A stretch of 64,000 nt of DNA from Pisolithus tinctorius (GCA_024663395.1 JANFAH010000002.1:4526001-4590000); one strand, 5' to 3'. Positions 1 through 11,164 are shown, counted from the first letter of the stretch. Notes: generated from the sequence alone by a model not told the origin. Translations and numbers: made by a program.

Positions 1-1115
1 GCGGATGATACGCTCTCCGCCTATAAGAAACGGTTCCCTAAAGACTTCCCCCCTCAGAAACAACCCACTCGACACTCCACTCATACTATCAGAAACATCT
101 CCCTCGAAATGCCCCCTCGTCGTTACACCTACCTGCATGAACCCTCCCGTCGCCACACTCCGTTTGCTCGTCGGCAACGACAGCCCGCCAGCGATCAGAT
201 GATCGCCTCCTACCAACTCTTCATTGCTGATCCTGCCGTCATCGGCACTGTCTATCATGAAGTGGATGAAAATTCCCCTCTTGATCTTGTGTATCACACC
301 ACTATTCAAGCCCTTCAGCTTGAAGAACTCTCCCGCTACGTCAATCGCCAGAATCCCCTCCTTTCCCCCGCTCGCACTGTTCTAGGAGAAATCGCCCTCC
401 AACAGGTTCCCTTGCTCCTAAAACTTTTTGATGTCCTTGGAGGCGCCAACCTCATTTATAACGTTCGTCAGTATCCAACGTTGATCGCACCCCCCCCCTG
501 CCTGGGTCTAGAAGACCCTCGACTGCAACTTCTCCTCCGATTTCCTCCGCATCGTCCTCCCCTCCCACACCATCATCATCGTCATCCTCCCATTCGTCCC
601 ACTCTCTTCGTAGAGCCGATAGACCTCGCGCCTGCTGCTTATCAGGCCCAAACCCTCAGCCCTGCGAGTCTCATAGCTCGCTGTCCGAAGTAGACCCCAA
701 GACTGCCTTTGGCATCTCCCGTGCAGAACTCGACTACACGTTAAACATTGTCGAAAGCCTTGCACAGCTGCCGCCATCTCCTGTGCTGAATGCTTTGACC
801 GAGTTTGACATACCTCTTACTCCGTCTGACCCACGCTATCATCAAGCGTGTTATGTCTGTCGCCGTCTCGGCCACATTCGCGTCAACTGTGGACTGTATG
901 AATGTCCCCTTTGTCACGCCACTCGTCCTGGGCATACTCAGGCCCAGTGCCCTTCTATCCGCCCTCGTCATCCTTTACAGGACAGAATTGCTACCCCCGC
1001 CTTGGTAGATGATCGTACCCTCGTTGGGAGCGAGGATAACAACTTATATGACAACGATTTTGACTTTGACGACTCCGCCATCAGCAACATGACCGGAGAA
1101 CCTTACGGAGAGTAG
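1..1115 (+). pseudogene. Ty3/gypsy element D: 3' end of pol with post-chromodomain zinc-knuckle domain
   Basis: Partial; the 5' part lies outside the window. Frame 1 opens with the tail of a chromodomain (ADDTLSAYKKRFP) and continues into a domain of unknown function, as in the intact homologue on the minus strand at 30864-33056. A length change in the C-run near 490-500 throws the frame off, so it stops at 691-693, whereas the homologue stays open. The last third reads in frame 3 to the stop at 1113-1115. It carries a zinc knuckle C-X2-C-X4-H-X4-C (about 849-890), a second C-X2-C-X6-H-X4-C cluster, and an acidic D/E/N-rich tail. Such a nucleic-acid-binding tail after integrase and chromodomain is not standard for chromoviruses. 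Identity as a gypsy pol tail is firm by homology to element B; the function of the tail is inferred from the zinc ligands only. Confidence 0.85.
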
Positions 1116-1152
1116 TTGAAGTCGGGGACTTCAATGCTTAGAAAGGGGGTAA

Positions 1153-1601
1153 TGTTATGTTTCGCCCCTAACTTTTCCTTCTGTTGTACGTTTACCTCGT
1201 TTGTGATCCGTTGGACTTAGTTTCCTTTTAGAGCCATCTTCTCTCTGATCCGACGGCTCTCTATTCCCACCACTGGCGTTACTGGCTCGTTACATGCTTA
1301 GGACATGTGTCATCATTGTTCAACCAATGGCATAGTTACCTCGTTACATGCAGACGCCTCATGGTCTGTTTTAGTGTAGTATTTAGACTGCCAGCTCAAG
1401 TCCTGGAAACCCAGACTTGAGCTGCTCAATTATACGCAGTGTTCTCAGAACTTCGCCCTCAGTGTCCCTTACAAGGACCACTCTTACCGGCATTGCCTAA
1501 ATCCTCTGTCGTTTACAGAGGTTACTGCAGCTGTTGCTCAGTAGAAACCTTAGTCTGCGATTCGAGCTCTCCCTACGTCTTGACTTCGGTCAAGCGTAAC
1601 A
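1153..1601 (+). repeat. 3' LTR of gypsy element D (449 bp)
   Basis: Begins TGTTATG and ends GTAACA (TG...CA ends). A polypurine tract (gaaagggggtaa) lies at 1141-1152 directly before it, as expected for a 3' LTR. It matches, in reverse, the 451-bp LTRs of element B at 30376-30826 and 36763-37213. The partner LTR is outside the window, so no target duplication can be checked. It is inserted inside the minus-strand gene at 1602-2638, whose reading frame runs on for about 50 bp into the LTR. Confidence 0.93.
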
Positions 1602-2638
1602 ACAGGCATGCCATCGTCATTGGTAGACAGGGAGAATTGAGACCGCTTTTTTCCTTTCTGTGCTTTTACTGTGGTTTGACCAGCCTCATCCTCTGTACCA
1701 TTGGCCCCAAAGGCCTTCTTTGCATAGGCTGACCACTTTCCATGAAGGTCTTCCCAATCTGAATAGAGCTCTCCATCACCCAGCTCGTCATTGAAGTCAT
1801 TCTTACACTGGTCAGATATGGTGAAGCCTGTCAGGAAAGCACTCACACTCCAACCATCACTTCGCCATCCTTATCCTTCCATGCTGACATGATCACCACT
1901 CTCATCCCACACTGCTTCCACATGTCATACGCAAACTGTTTTGCATACTTTTGGCCCTTACTTGTTGTGGCCCTGCATTTAAGTTAGTATTGCCCATGGG
2001 AGACCTTGGATGCTTACTCTGCCTGGGCTTCAGGTGGCGGCTTTCTCTCATTCCACTCTTTTGCCAAACGGGCTGCCTGGTCCAATTCAGCCTTGGTCAA
2101 TGACTGGACTACCTTCTGAATGGCCAGTTGATAGTGTTTGATCATAGCCAACGTCTCAGGCTGTATTCCGGCCTTCACAAGTACTTGCTGGATATCCTTC
2201 TTACACTGCAGCTTGATCACCTTTAGGGCCATCCATTTGGAGCCATACTTGACCAAGGCCTTCCATGCCTGGGACCAACTGTTGTTATACATCCAGTTCT
2301 TGATGGCCTGTAAAATATACTTAACATGACTGCAAGCACATCAATACTGTTAAGCTTACTGTCCATTTTCCATTCCATTCATCTTGTTTGAGGCTCTTGT
2401 TGGCATCCAGCCACTTGATTTTGTTCCGCATGCCCTCCATCAGTGAGGCCCTTTTGTTTGTGTCAGCTTCCTTCCAATCCTTTAGACCATCTTGGAGGAT
2501 TTGAAGTTCATCCGGTCTCAGCTTTCCTGGCACAGATTTTGCTGTCTCCGTGCTATCTGAGCTAGATTCCTCATCGGAGGAAAAGTCCTCCTCATCTGAG
2601 GTATTAACACCATTAGTACTGTGATCACTGCTGGCCAT
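1602..2638 (-). pseudogene. KDZ-linked basidiomycete protein of unknown function, cut by LTR insertion
   Basis: The ATG at 2638 opens an acidic, Ser-rich N-terminus followed by a region rich in K, W and D. A GT-AG intron at 2308-2359 joins it in frame to a second exon with many W and K residues, ending in a WNERKPPPEAQAE motif. That kind of motif (WN followed by PP and Q) is one I associate with uncharacterised basidiomycete proteins near transposons. A further exon at about 1602-1846 reads on until it meets the LTR of element D. The gene lies about 380 bp from, and divergent to, the KDZ transposase start at 3022, which suggests it belongs to the same transposon. Function unknown. Intron 2 was not resolved and the C-terminus is lost to the insertion. 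Confidence 0.55.
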
Positions 2639-3021
2639 TCTGAATGTTGGAGAAGGTGTTGGGGTTGGTTAGTTGCAGGTAATGTTACCCTTTGTTGAAA
2701 GAAAATTTGGAGTCTGTTCCTCATAGTTACTGTCACCCATTCTTGAATAAAGTTCTGGGGGCCAAGTAATGTTCCAGTCATGATACATACCCATTGTTAG
2801 TATAGTCTTGTTCCAGTTGATCGGTACTGTAGCCAAACATGGTAAGCCAATTCGTCTATCATCCAGTCTGCTACTATATATAGATAAAGTATAGTTTGAT
2901 CCCGATTGGATCTTCTGACATTGATTCCGAGATCCAACTCAAATCATAGTCGTGCCAGGCATCACAATGAGGCATGTATGGCTGAGGCCTGCAGACATCC
3001 TGCAAGGACTTGATACTAGAC

Positions 3022-3493
3022 ATGGGCAAGTCACGAATCACCCGAGCTGCAGTGGCCACCCCAGTAACCCATGTCACTTGGAAAAAAGTGAAAACTACCA
3101 GGGGATCCAAAGAAAAGATGGTCAAGTTTACTCCAAGAAAGAAGGCAAGATATGCAACCAGCCAAAGCAACAAATCACCTACTAGGGCAGGATCTTCGAG
3201 CATCCAGGAACCCAATTTAGTCCAGGGTAATGATGCTGACCTATATTGCTACATGGATGATGCATCACCACTGAGGACATCAAGAATTCCAAAAAGCCAG
3301 GTGTGCATTATCAAACATCCCAGTGCTGGCAATGTGTGCCTTACGGTATTACAGAACAGTTATCTGGAAGAGTGGCTGCCCTATAAGAGTAGATACCTGT
3401 CTGTGCTCCTGGACATGGAGGCCCCACCCAATGTCATGGCTTGTTTTGTGTGTAAAGCAGAAGGGGCACCATATAGATGCATGGACTGTGCGC
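3022..3493 (+). pseudogene. KDZ transposase, 5' part (CxC2 cysteine cluster, first half)
   Basis: The ATG at 3022 (MGKSRITRAAV) opens a basic N-terminus, followed by the start of the CxC2 cysteine-cluster domain found in KDZ transposases (FVCKAEGAPYRCMDCA near 3450-3493). The frame is cut at 3493 by an LTR retrotransposon. Removing that element together with one copy of its 4-bp duplication (GCGC) rejoins the codons exactly to HCPLSCKTCC at 11223 onward, restoring the cysteine spacing. KDZ proteins are predicted RNase H-fold DDE transposases acting on transposon ends in the nucleus. Minus-strand neighbours on both sides probably belong to the same transposon. Confidence 0.85.
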
Positions 3494-3848
3494 TGTAGGG
3501 AATGTAATTTCCCTACTGGGGGAATTGTGTTATTTTGATGATTTTACTTTATTTTGTTCTAGCTATCCCTCTGCTACTTGTTCTTTAGAATTTCGCTTTT
3601 TTTGTTGCTTAGTCAGCACTACCTAGTGACTGGCATAGTTAGTTTTCCTTAAAAAAAACAATAGACGAGTTACCCTAAGACGAGAGACGAGTTCGATCGT
3701 TCCCTGCACCAAGACAGCCTTAGAAGCCTTCAGACGACTATCAGGATCCTTGCCCAGGTTATAGAAGCCCCTTTGGCTTACTCACTCCCCTCAGATATCC
3801 CTACTCTCCTCAGCTACTTCTCCTCTTCTCTTAAATCTTTTTCCTACA
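3494..3848 (+). repeat. LTR 1 of gag-only element (355 bp)
   Basis: Begins TGTAGGGAATG and ends CCTACA. It contains an A8 run at 3651-3658 that coincides with the inferred polyadenylation point (see LTR 3), so R/U5 probably meets there. It is followed after 2 bp by TGGAGCCCACCACGAGG (3851-3867), a candidate primer-binding site because it starts TGG, the complement of the tRNA CCA end. The tRNA was not identified. Confidence 0.93.
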
Positions 3849-4072
3849 ACTGGAGCCCACCACGAGGGGCTTCTGTCTTAGCCTGGCACCCATCCCCACC
3901 TTCCCAGATTCAGTTCAGCAGTCTCCAGCTTCATTTTCGCAATTTTCAGGCTCGGTTTAGCAGTTTCACCTCTCAGTCTCGCTTTCGCACTCGCATTAGT
4001 CGCATATTCGTGTTTTCCCACTCGCGCGCACTCACTTATCAAGCATTCACACTCGTATAAACTCCCGAAGTC

Positions 4073-5458
4073 ATGTTCGGCCTCAAGATTCCATGTCGAG
4101 GCTCGCCCGAAGCACTGAGCTTCTCTGGGCACCCCGAGGACCTTCGAAGCTATTTTGATGACATAATCAACTTCTGTGATGGATTCGGCCTCTCGGACGG
4201 GCTCGCGCGCATCAAATTCGCGCTCAAATATGCGCCTTTTGAGTCAGCGGACCTCTGGTCCCACCTCACGGAGAGTAGCAATGGAGATTGGGCTCGTTTT
4301 ACCTTGGAGGTCACTCAGCAGTATCCGGAATTACAGGAGGTCGCTCGAAACAAGTTCTACAAGCTTCGCAAGGTGCTCGCAAGCTCAGACACCATCTCGA
4401 TATCATCCCTGGGCGAATATTATCGCATTTTTCGTCGCTTTTCGCTGTCTCTCGAGAAGGAACATGGGCTGCAACCCCACCTAACATCCGTCTTCTTTTA
4501 TGGATTCCCGCCCGAGTTCAGACAAGAGCTTCTTGAGTTTCATGACCCACCGGCTCAAACCTTTACTCTACCTAGTCTTATAGCTGCAGCAGGACGGGTT
4601 CTCGCACTCGGCAATGGCCTCTGGAAGAGCCGCAAGGTCAACAGTTCACGCGCGCAGCCATCATGCGCCTCGGACAATCACTCTCCCCGCCGTTTGTACT
4701 CGTTCTGCTTCTTCTGCGGAATTTCAGGCCATGTTCGAGCGGGTTGCCATTCATTCAAGTTGTATTTAGCTTCGGGAAAGTGTCTACTTGTAAACGGTCG
4801 CGTTGTTCTACCTACAGGTCAGGAAATCCCGCGCGAAGTTGCTGGACAGACTCTACGAGACCGTCTCGACAACTGGTCTTCGCTGACAAGCCAGTTCGAG
4901 GCTCGTATGGGCTCATCGCCCGCTCGCTCACTTTCGCCCACAGCCGCACCCTCTCGAAGCATGTTCAACGCACCATCGCGCGTACCCGCTCAGACGAGCA
5001 TTGTGTCTACTCAGTCCCTACCTACTCTCCAGCTCGAGCCAGCAGTACCCAACCTGCCAGCCATTCCATCTCATCGCTCGTCGGCTGAGCGCTCTCGTAG
5101 CTCACTGCACGCGCAGCCACAGTCAAGGTGGCCACATACCCAGAGCGAATCGCCCTCGCGTCGTCGTTCACACTCGCGCTTGCAGACTCGAACGGGTTTG
5201 TACATGCATTTGAAAGATGATTTCATACCAGTCCAGTCATATACCCGCAGCTCGATGCGTTATCACCCTCGAAGGCGCTCATATTCATATTCGACCAATA
5301 GCTCACTCCCTTCCTCGTCGTCGTCGTCATCGTCATCGTCGTCCTCGCGCTCGCACTCTCGCTCACACTCGAGGAAAGCGCATTCACACGCCCGCTTCAA
5401 GCCGAAGCGGTCGCGCAGCCACAGTCGCGCGCCCCGGCGCTCTCGAAGAGCGCGTTGA
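4073..5458 (+). CDS. gag: Gag-like capsid/nucleocapsid protein, copy 1 (461 aa)
   Basis: The ATG at 4073 follows a leader of about 220 bp after LTR 1. Residues 1-190 form a helical gag-type region (PEDLRSYFDD, YGFPPEFRQELLEF). A CCHC zinc knuckle follows: C212, C215, H220, C225 in the pattern C-X2-C-X4-H-X4-C. The C-terminal third is Ser/Arg/Pro-rich, with a run of twelve serines encoded by a tcg/tca repeat near 5317-5350, and it ends in an RS-like tail (RSHSRSHSRK, PRRSRRAR). By analogy it packages element RNA into particles; the basic RS tail could add RNA or nuclear targeting (inference). The ORF is intact with no CpG-type stops. No pol ORF follows. Compared with copy 2, residues 84-187 are strongly diverged while the flanks are nearly identical, suggesting a recombinant origin. 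Confidence 0.82.
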   Translation: MFGLKIPCRGSPEALSFSGHPEDLRSYFDDIINFCDGFGLSDGLARIKFALKYAPFESADLWSHLTESSNGDWARFTLEVTQQYPELQEVARNKFYKLRKVLASSDTISISSLGEYYRIFRRFSLSLEKEHGLQPHLTSVFFYGFPPEFRQELLEFHDPPAQTFTLPSLIAAAGRVLALGNGLWKSRKVNSSRAQPSCASDNHSPRRLYSFCFFCGISGHVRAGCHSFKLYLASGKCLLVNGRVVLPTGQEIPREVAGQTLRDRLDNWSSLTSQFEARMGSSPARSLSPTAAPSRSMFNAPSRVPAQTSIVSTQSLPTLQLEPAVPNLPAIPSHRSSAERSRSSLHAQPQSRWPHTQSESPSRRRSHSRLQTRTGLYMHLKDDFIPVQSYTRSSMRYHPRRRSYSYSTNSSLPSSSSSSSSSSSSRSHSRSHSRKAHSHARFKPKRSRSHSRAPRRSRRAR

Positions 5459-5787
5459 TACCGTGTGTCACACAAGTTCTGTATCTAGTACAGATCTACC
5501 TACGTTGTTATGCGAAGTTTCCGGTACATTATACACATTTAGTTTTTCTTTTCTTTTGTTCTGTGTTTTACTGTTTTACCCCCCCCCGGACTCGAGTTCC
5601 CCGCAAAACGCCAAGTAGCATCGCACCTAGCACCTTCCCGCGCTCTACACGACGCCTTCCATCCGCAGATACAGTTCCGGCAAGGCACGCTGTCGACGAG
5701 GCCACCATCGACACTGCTCGTCGCTTGTCAAGACAAATGCTGCCTCCCTCGTACCGAGCGTGTATCTCACTCGTTATCGCGCCGTGC

Positions 5788-6900
5788 CTCTCGCTTTTTG
5801 GCAGGCTCATACTACTCGACGTCAGCTCTCTGTCGGTACCAAGCTCGTTTGCATGCGCCCAGCCGTTCAGGAGATATTTGCATTTTTGTGGATAGGTCCA
5901 TTCTCAGGGTCCTGTGGTCGTATCTTGCTTGTTTCCGCGTCGCGTCTCTCGCTTTTTTGGAGGATTGTAGTCCACGACGAATGCTCCATGTTGATGTCAG
6001 GATTGTTCTGATAGGTCCAGTAACTCCGGAGATATTTGCATTTTTGTGCGAAGGTCATCCTCGAGGTCTTGCCACAGTAGCTCGCACGGTTCTGCGCCGT
6101 TCCTCTCGCTTTTCGGGTCGTTCATCCCTCTCGCCGATCCCTCCCTGGGGACACCTACTTTGTAAAATTCCGCGCAACCGTTGTCGAGATATCGGCGTTT
6201 TCATATCCAGAGGGTTTCGAGAGGGTTTCGCGTATAACTCGGGATCGGCTGATCCAATCGGCGTATTTCCTCGTTCTCCCTGTTCGTCTACGGGTCCTCT
6301 ACCGTCTACTGGAGTTTCGTGTTGATCGCCCCAGCCGTTGTTGTGCGAGTTGACCCCTTCTCCCTGCCCTCGAGGTCCTCTCGTCGTATCTCGCGCACTC
6401 AGGCACCGTTCCTCTCGCTTTTCGGGCAGTCCATTCCCCTCGCGTAGCCCTTTCTGGGGACGGCTCTTTTGTCAAATTCCGCGCAGACATCGTTGAGATA
6501 TGCTCATTTTCGTGGTTAGAGGCACTTTTGGACATCTTTGCAAATATCTTAGGCCCGCGTAGACGGATTCCCTCCGTCTCTTTTTCAGCATGTTCGCTAC
6601 ATTCCCCTCCATCGTTACTGGCAGTTTCGCCGCGTCCCGAGCGTCCGTCGTTGGTCTGCAGTGTTCCCTCTTCAGTCAACAACGCTGTATGCATGATAGC
6701 TCGCCCATTTCACCGCCGGACCTCTCGCTTTTCGGGGACTTTGTACTACTCGTCGAGGGCTTTCTGACAGTATATCATACATCACACTCGCTACCGCCGT
6801 TGTGGAGATGTGCGCCATTTTGTTGTTGCAGGCACCTTAGGACGACTCTGCGAGTATCTCGCCCGTTTCTCGACCGGATCTCTCGCTTTTCGGGATCCTG
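5788..6900 (+). repeat. Degenerate ~155-bp periodic repeats in non-coding part of internal region 1
   Basis: The word CTCTCGCTTTTCGGG or a close variant occurs near 5788, 5946, 6103, 6411, 6720 and 6882, at spacings of about 157, 157, 308, 309 and 162, i.e. one or two periods of about 155 bp. A second word, GAGATATnnGCATTTTTGTG-like, recurs with the same period (near 5871, 6028, 6186, 6494, 6804). The missing unit near 6566 is a degenerate copy. No ORF explains this. It fills the place of pol, so it may be a cis-acting RNA region or an expanded filler. Confidence 0.75.
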
Positions 6901-7228
6901 ATGCTACTATTTGACAGCTTCAGAATGGTAGCTTTTCCGTCGTCGTCGCTGCAGAACTCGTGGCTACATTTGGTTTTTGGTGGATGAGGATACCTTTGGG
7001 CGGTTTTGTGGATATCTCAGGATCGGGCGCGTGGATTCTCTCCTTTCATTTTGCAAGGTCCTCGCTGCATTCCCTTCTGTCATCATATCTTGTATCGCGG
7101 CATTCCGAGCACCCATTTTTCGTCAATGAGTCGTTGTCTCGCCTCCTCCCTCGTGACCATGGATTATTGTGTAGTCAAGCCGCCTTCGGGTTGACTGGGG
7201 ACAGTCAAGATCTCGAGTACCCCTGGGA

Positions 7229-7583
7229 TGTAGGGAATGTAATTTCCCTACTGGGGGAATTGTGTTATTTTGATGATTTTACTTTATTTTGTTCTAGCTA
7301 TCCCTCTGCTACTTGTTCTTTAGAATTTCGCTTTTTTTGTTGCTTAGTCAGCACTACCTAGTGACTGGCATAGTTAGTTTTCCTTAAAAAAAACAATAGA
7401 CGAGTTACCCTAAGACGAGAGACGAGTTCGATCGTTCCCTGCACCAAGACAGCCTTAGAAGCCTTCAGACGACTATCAGGATCCTTGCCCAGGTTATAGA
7501 AGCCCCTTTGGCTTACTCACTCCCCTCAGATATCCCTACTCTCCTCAGCTACTTCTCCTCTTCTCTTAAATCTTTTTCCTACA
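7229..7583 (+). repeat. LTR 2 of gag-only element (355 bp, shared middle LTR)
   Basis: By eye identical to LTR 1 over the full 355 bp, including the A8 run. It is preceded by CTCGAGTACCCCTGGGA and followed by the same PBS-like TGGAGCCCACTGCGAGG (7586-7602) as copy 1, with two changes. It serves as 3' LTR of unit 1 and 5' LTR of unit 2. Confidence 0.93.
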
Positions 7584-7810
7584 ACTGGAGCCCACTGCGA
7601 GGGGCTTCTGTCTTAGCCTGGCACCCCTCCTACTATCCTCAGCTTCATTTTTGCAGTTTTCCCACTCTGTTTTCGCAATTTTCAGGCTCGGTTTAGCAAG
7701 TTTCACCTCTCGGTCTCGTCTTTTCACAGTCCCATAGTCGCATTTTCGTGTTTTCTTGCTCGCGCACATTCGCATATCAAGCATTCGCATTCATATTACC
7801 CACAAACTTC

Positions 7811-9193
7811 ATGCTCGGCTTCAAAATTCCGTGCCGAGGCTCACCCGAAGCACCGAGCTTCTCTGGGCGCCCTGAGGACCTTCGAAGCTATTTTGATGAC
7901 ATAATCGACTTCTGTGATGGATTCGGCCTCTCGGACGGGCTCGCACGCATCAAATTCGCGCTCAAATATGCGCCTTTCGAGTCAGCGGACCTCTGGTCCC
8001 ACTTCGTCAGTAGTAGTCAAGGAGATTGGGCTCGTTTTACCTTGGAAATCACTCAGCAGTACCCAGAATTGGATGAAACAAGTCGAAGTCATGCCGACGA
8101 GCTTGCCAGCCTAAAGGTTGGATTTGCAAGTTCAGAGGTTGTCTCAATGTCATCCCTAGGGCAGTATTATCGCAATTTCCGTCGAATTTCGTTATCTCTC
8201 GAGAACCTACTGGGTCCATTGCCCCACCTGGCCAGTATGTTCAAGTATGGGTTCCCTCCAGAGTTCAGGCGAGAGGTGCTCGAACACCATGACACATCAG
8301 AGTATTCTGTGCTCAGTCTAATGTCTACAGCTAAGGAGGTCCTGAGGTCGAGCGGCGGCCTCTGGAAGAGCAGCAAGGTCGACAGTTCACGTGCACAGCC
8401 ATCATGCGCCTCAGACAGTCGCTCTCCCCGCCATTTGTACTTGTTCTGCTTCTTCTGCGGACTTTCGGGCCATATTCGGGCAGGTTGCCATTCATTCAAG
8501 TCGTATTTAGCTTCAGGAAAGTGTCTACTCGTAAATGGCCGTGTTGTTCTACCTACAGGACTGGAAATCCCGCGCGAAGTTGCCGGACGGACTCTACGAG
8601 ACCGTCTCGACAACTGGTCTTCGTTGACAAGCCAGTTCGAGACTCGTAGGGGCTCGTCGCTCACTCGCTCGCTTTCGCCCACAGCCACACCCTCTCGAAG
8701 CATGTTTGATGAACCATCGCGCATACCCGCTCAGACAAGCATTGTGTCTACTCGGTCCCTACCTACTCTCCAGCTCGAGCCAGCAGTACCCAACCCGACA
8801 GCCGTTCCGTCTCGTCGCTCATCAGCCAAGCGCTCTCGTAACTCACCGCACGCGCAGCCACAGTCGAGGTGGCCACATACCCAGGGCAAATTGCCCTCGC
8901 ATCGTCATTCACGCTCACGCTCACAGACTCGAAAGGGTTCGTACATACGTTCGAAAGATGAATTCATACCAGTCCAGTCGTATGCTTGCAGCTCGAAGCA
9001 GTATCACACTCAAAGGCGCTCGTATTCATATTCCACCAGTAGCTCACCCCCTTCTTCCTTGTCGTCATCCTCGCTGTCCTCGCGCTCGCACTCTCGCTCA
9101 TACTCAAGAAAAGTCCGTTCGTTCGCCCGCTCCAAGCCGAAGCGGTCGCGCAGCCACAGTCGCACGCCCCGGCGCTCTCGAAGAGCGCGTTGA
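7811..9193 (+). CDS. gag: Gag-like protein, copy 2 (460 aa)
   Basis: I chose the ATG at 7811 (MLGFKIPCRGSPEA) because it aligns with the start of copy 1; the frame is open further upstream but without an ATG. The layout is the same as copy 1: N-terminal gag region, CCHC knuckle (CFFCGLSGHIRAGC), Ser/Arg/Pro-rich region, and the same RS-like end PRRSRRAR. Residues of about 84-187 differ sharply from copy 1 (e.g. LDETSRSHADEL against LQEVARNKFYKL), whereas the first 80 residues and the C-terminal half are nearly identical. Both copies are open, so selection or recency has kept two gag variants in one tandem. No pol gene follows in the remaining 1.8 kb of the unit. Confidence 0.82.
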   Translation: MLGFKIPCRGSPEAPSFSGRPEDLRSYFDDIIDFCDGFGLSDGLARIKFALKYAPFESADLWSHFVSSSQGDWARFTLEITQQYPELDETSRSHADELASLKVGFASSEVVSMSSLGQYYRNFRRISLSLENLLGPLPHLASMFKYGFPPEFRREVLEHHDTSEYSVLSLMSTAKEVLRSSGGLWKSSKVDSSRAQPSCASDSRSPRHLYLFCFFCGLSGHIRAGCHSFKSYLASGKCLLVNGRVVLPTGLEIPREVAGRTLRDRLDNWSSLTSQFETRRGSSLTRSLSPTATPSRSMFDEPSRIPAQTSIVSTRSLPTLQLEPAVPNPTAVPSRRSSAKRSRNSPHAQPQSRWPHTQGKLPSHRHSRSRSQTRKGSYIRSKDEFIPVQSYACSSKQYHTQRRSYSYSTSSSPPSSLSSSSLSSRSHSRSYSRKVRSFARSKPKRSRSHSRTPRRSRRAR

Positions 9194-9568
9194 CGCTGCG
9201 TGTCGCACGAATTCCGTTATGTTGTTTTTTTTAATACTTCTTTTGCTTATGGATCTTACAGTATCTAATATGGATCTACCTACATCGTAATGTGGAGTTT
9301 TTGGTACATTATACATGTTTAGCTTTTCTTTTCCTTTCTTTTCTTTTCTTTTGTGTTTTACCCCCCAGGCTCGAGTTCCCCGCAGAACGCCATTTCGCAT
9401 TGCACCTAGCACCTTCCCGCACTCTACGTGATGCCTCCCATCCGCAGATACAGTCCTAACAAGGCATGCCGTTGACGAAATCACTGTTGACACTGCTCGT
9501 CGCTCATCAAGACAAGTGCTACCTCCCTCGTACTGAGCGTGTATCTCGCTCGTTATCATGCCGTGCCT

Positions 9569-10680
9569 CTCGCTTTTTGGAAGGATCGTACTACTCGACG
9601 TCAGCTGTCTATTGGTACCAAGCTCGCTTGCATGCGCTCAGCCGTTCAGGAGGTATTCGCATTTTTGTGGATAGGTCCATTCTCAGGGTCCTGTGGTCGT
9701 ATGTCACTCGTTTCCGCGCCGCGCCTCCCGCTTTTTGGGAGGATTGTAGTCCACGACGAATGCTCCATGTTGATATCAGGATTGTTCAGATTGGTCCAGT
9801 AGCTCCGGAGATATTTGCATTTTTGTGCGAAGGCCCATGCTCGAGGTCATGCCATAGTCGCTCGCGCAGTTCTGCGTCGCTCCTTTCGCTTTTCGGGTCG
9901 TTCATCCCTCTCGCCGAACCCTTCCTGGGGACACATACTTTGTAAAATTCCGTGCAACCGTTATCGAGATATCCGCGCTTTCGTATCCAGAGGGCTTCGA
10001 GCCAGTTTCGCATATAACTCGGGATCGGCTGGTCCAATCGGCGTATTTCCTTGTTCTCCCTGTTCGTCTGCGAATCCTCTACCGTCTCCCGGAGTTTCGT
10101 GTTGATCGTCCCAGCCGTTGTCGTGCAAGTCAAGCCCTTCTCCCCACCCTTGAAGTCCTCTCGTCGTATCTCGCGCACTCGAGCACCGTTCCTCTCGCTT
10201 TTCTGGCAGTCCGTTTTCCTCGCGTAGCCCTTTCCGGGGACACCTCTTTTGTCAAATTCCGCGCAGACATCGGCGAGATACGCTCGTTTTTGTGGTTAGA
10301 GGCACTTTCGACAATTTTGCAAATATCTTAGGCCCACGTAGACGGATTCCCTCTGTCTCCTTTTCGGCGTGTCCGCTACATTCCCCTCCATCGTTACTGG
10401 CAGTTTCGCCGCGTCCCGAGCGTCCGTCGTTGGTCTGCAGTGTTCCCTCCTCAGTCAACAACGCTGTATGCATGATAGCTTGCCCATTTCACCACCGGAC
10501 CTCTCGCTTTTCGGGGACTTTGTACTACTTGTCGAGGGCTTTCTGACGGTATATCATACATCATGCTCGCTACCGCCATTGTGGAGATGTGCGCCATTTT
10601 GTTGTTGCAGGCACCTTAGGACGACTCTTTGATTATCTCGCTCGTTTCTCGATCGGATCTCTCGCTTTTCGGGATCCTGA
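9569..10680 (+). repeat. Degenerate ~155-bp periodic repeats in internal region 2
   Basis: Same pattern as at 5788-6900: CTCTCGCTTTTCGGG-like words near 9569, 9725, 9882, 10191, 10499 and 10661 (spacings about 156, 157, 309, 308, 162), with a parallel series of GAGATAT-type words. The periodicity is kept between the two units, so the array existed before the tandem formed. Confidence 0.75.
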
Positions 10681-11007
10681 TGCTACTATTCAACAGCTTC
10701 AGAATGGTAGCTTTTCCGTCGTCGTCGCTGCAGGACTCGTGGCTACATTTGGTTTTTGGTGGATGAGGATACCTTTGGGCAGTTTTGTGGATATCTCAGG
10801 ATCAGGAGCATGGATTCTCTCCTTTCATTTTGCAAGGTCCTTGCTGCATTCCCTTCTGTCATCATATCTTGTATCGCGGCATTCCGAGCACCCATTTTTC
10901 GTCAACAAGTCGTTGTCTCGCCTCCTCCCTCGTGACCATGGATTATTGTGTAGTCAAGCCGCCTTCGGGTTGACTGGGGACAGTCAAGATCTCGAGTACC
11001 CCTGGGA

Positions 11008-11164
11008 TGTAGGGAATGTAATTTCCCTACTGGGGGAATTGTTTTATTTTGATGATTTTACTTTATTTTGTTCTAGCTATCTCTCTGCTACTTGTTCTTA
11101 GAATTTCGCTTTTTTTGTTGCTTAGTCAGCACTACCTAGTGACTGGCATAGTTAGTCTACCCTG

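Noticed and set aside
541..693. His/Pro-rich frame end in element D (HHHHRHPP)
   Set aside because: It is the out-of-frame reading after a length change in the C-run. The intact homologue has a Ser/Pro-rich sequence there.
4176..5213. Several open frames of 70-140 codons overlapping gag copy 1 in other frames, on both strands
   Set aside because: They are shadows of a Ser/Arg-rich, GC-biased coding sequence. The annotated frame alone has the zinc knuckle and is conserved in copy 2.
5788..6900. Regularly spaced words that could suggest a CRISPR-like array
   Set aside because: Units are degenerate, about 155 bp apart, in a eukaryotic LTR element; there are no identical short repeats with unique spacers.
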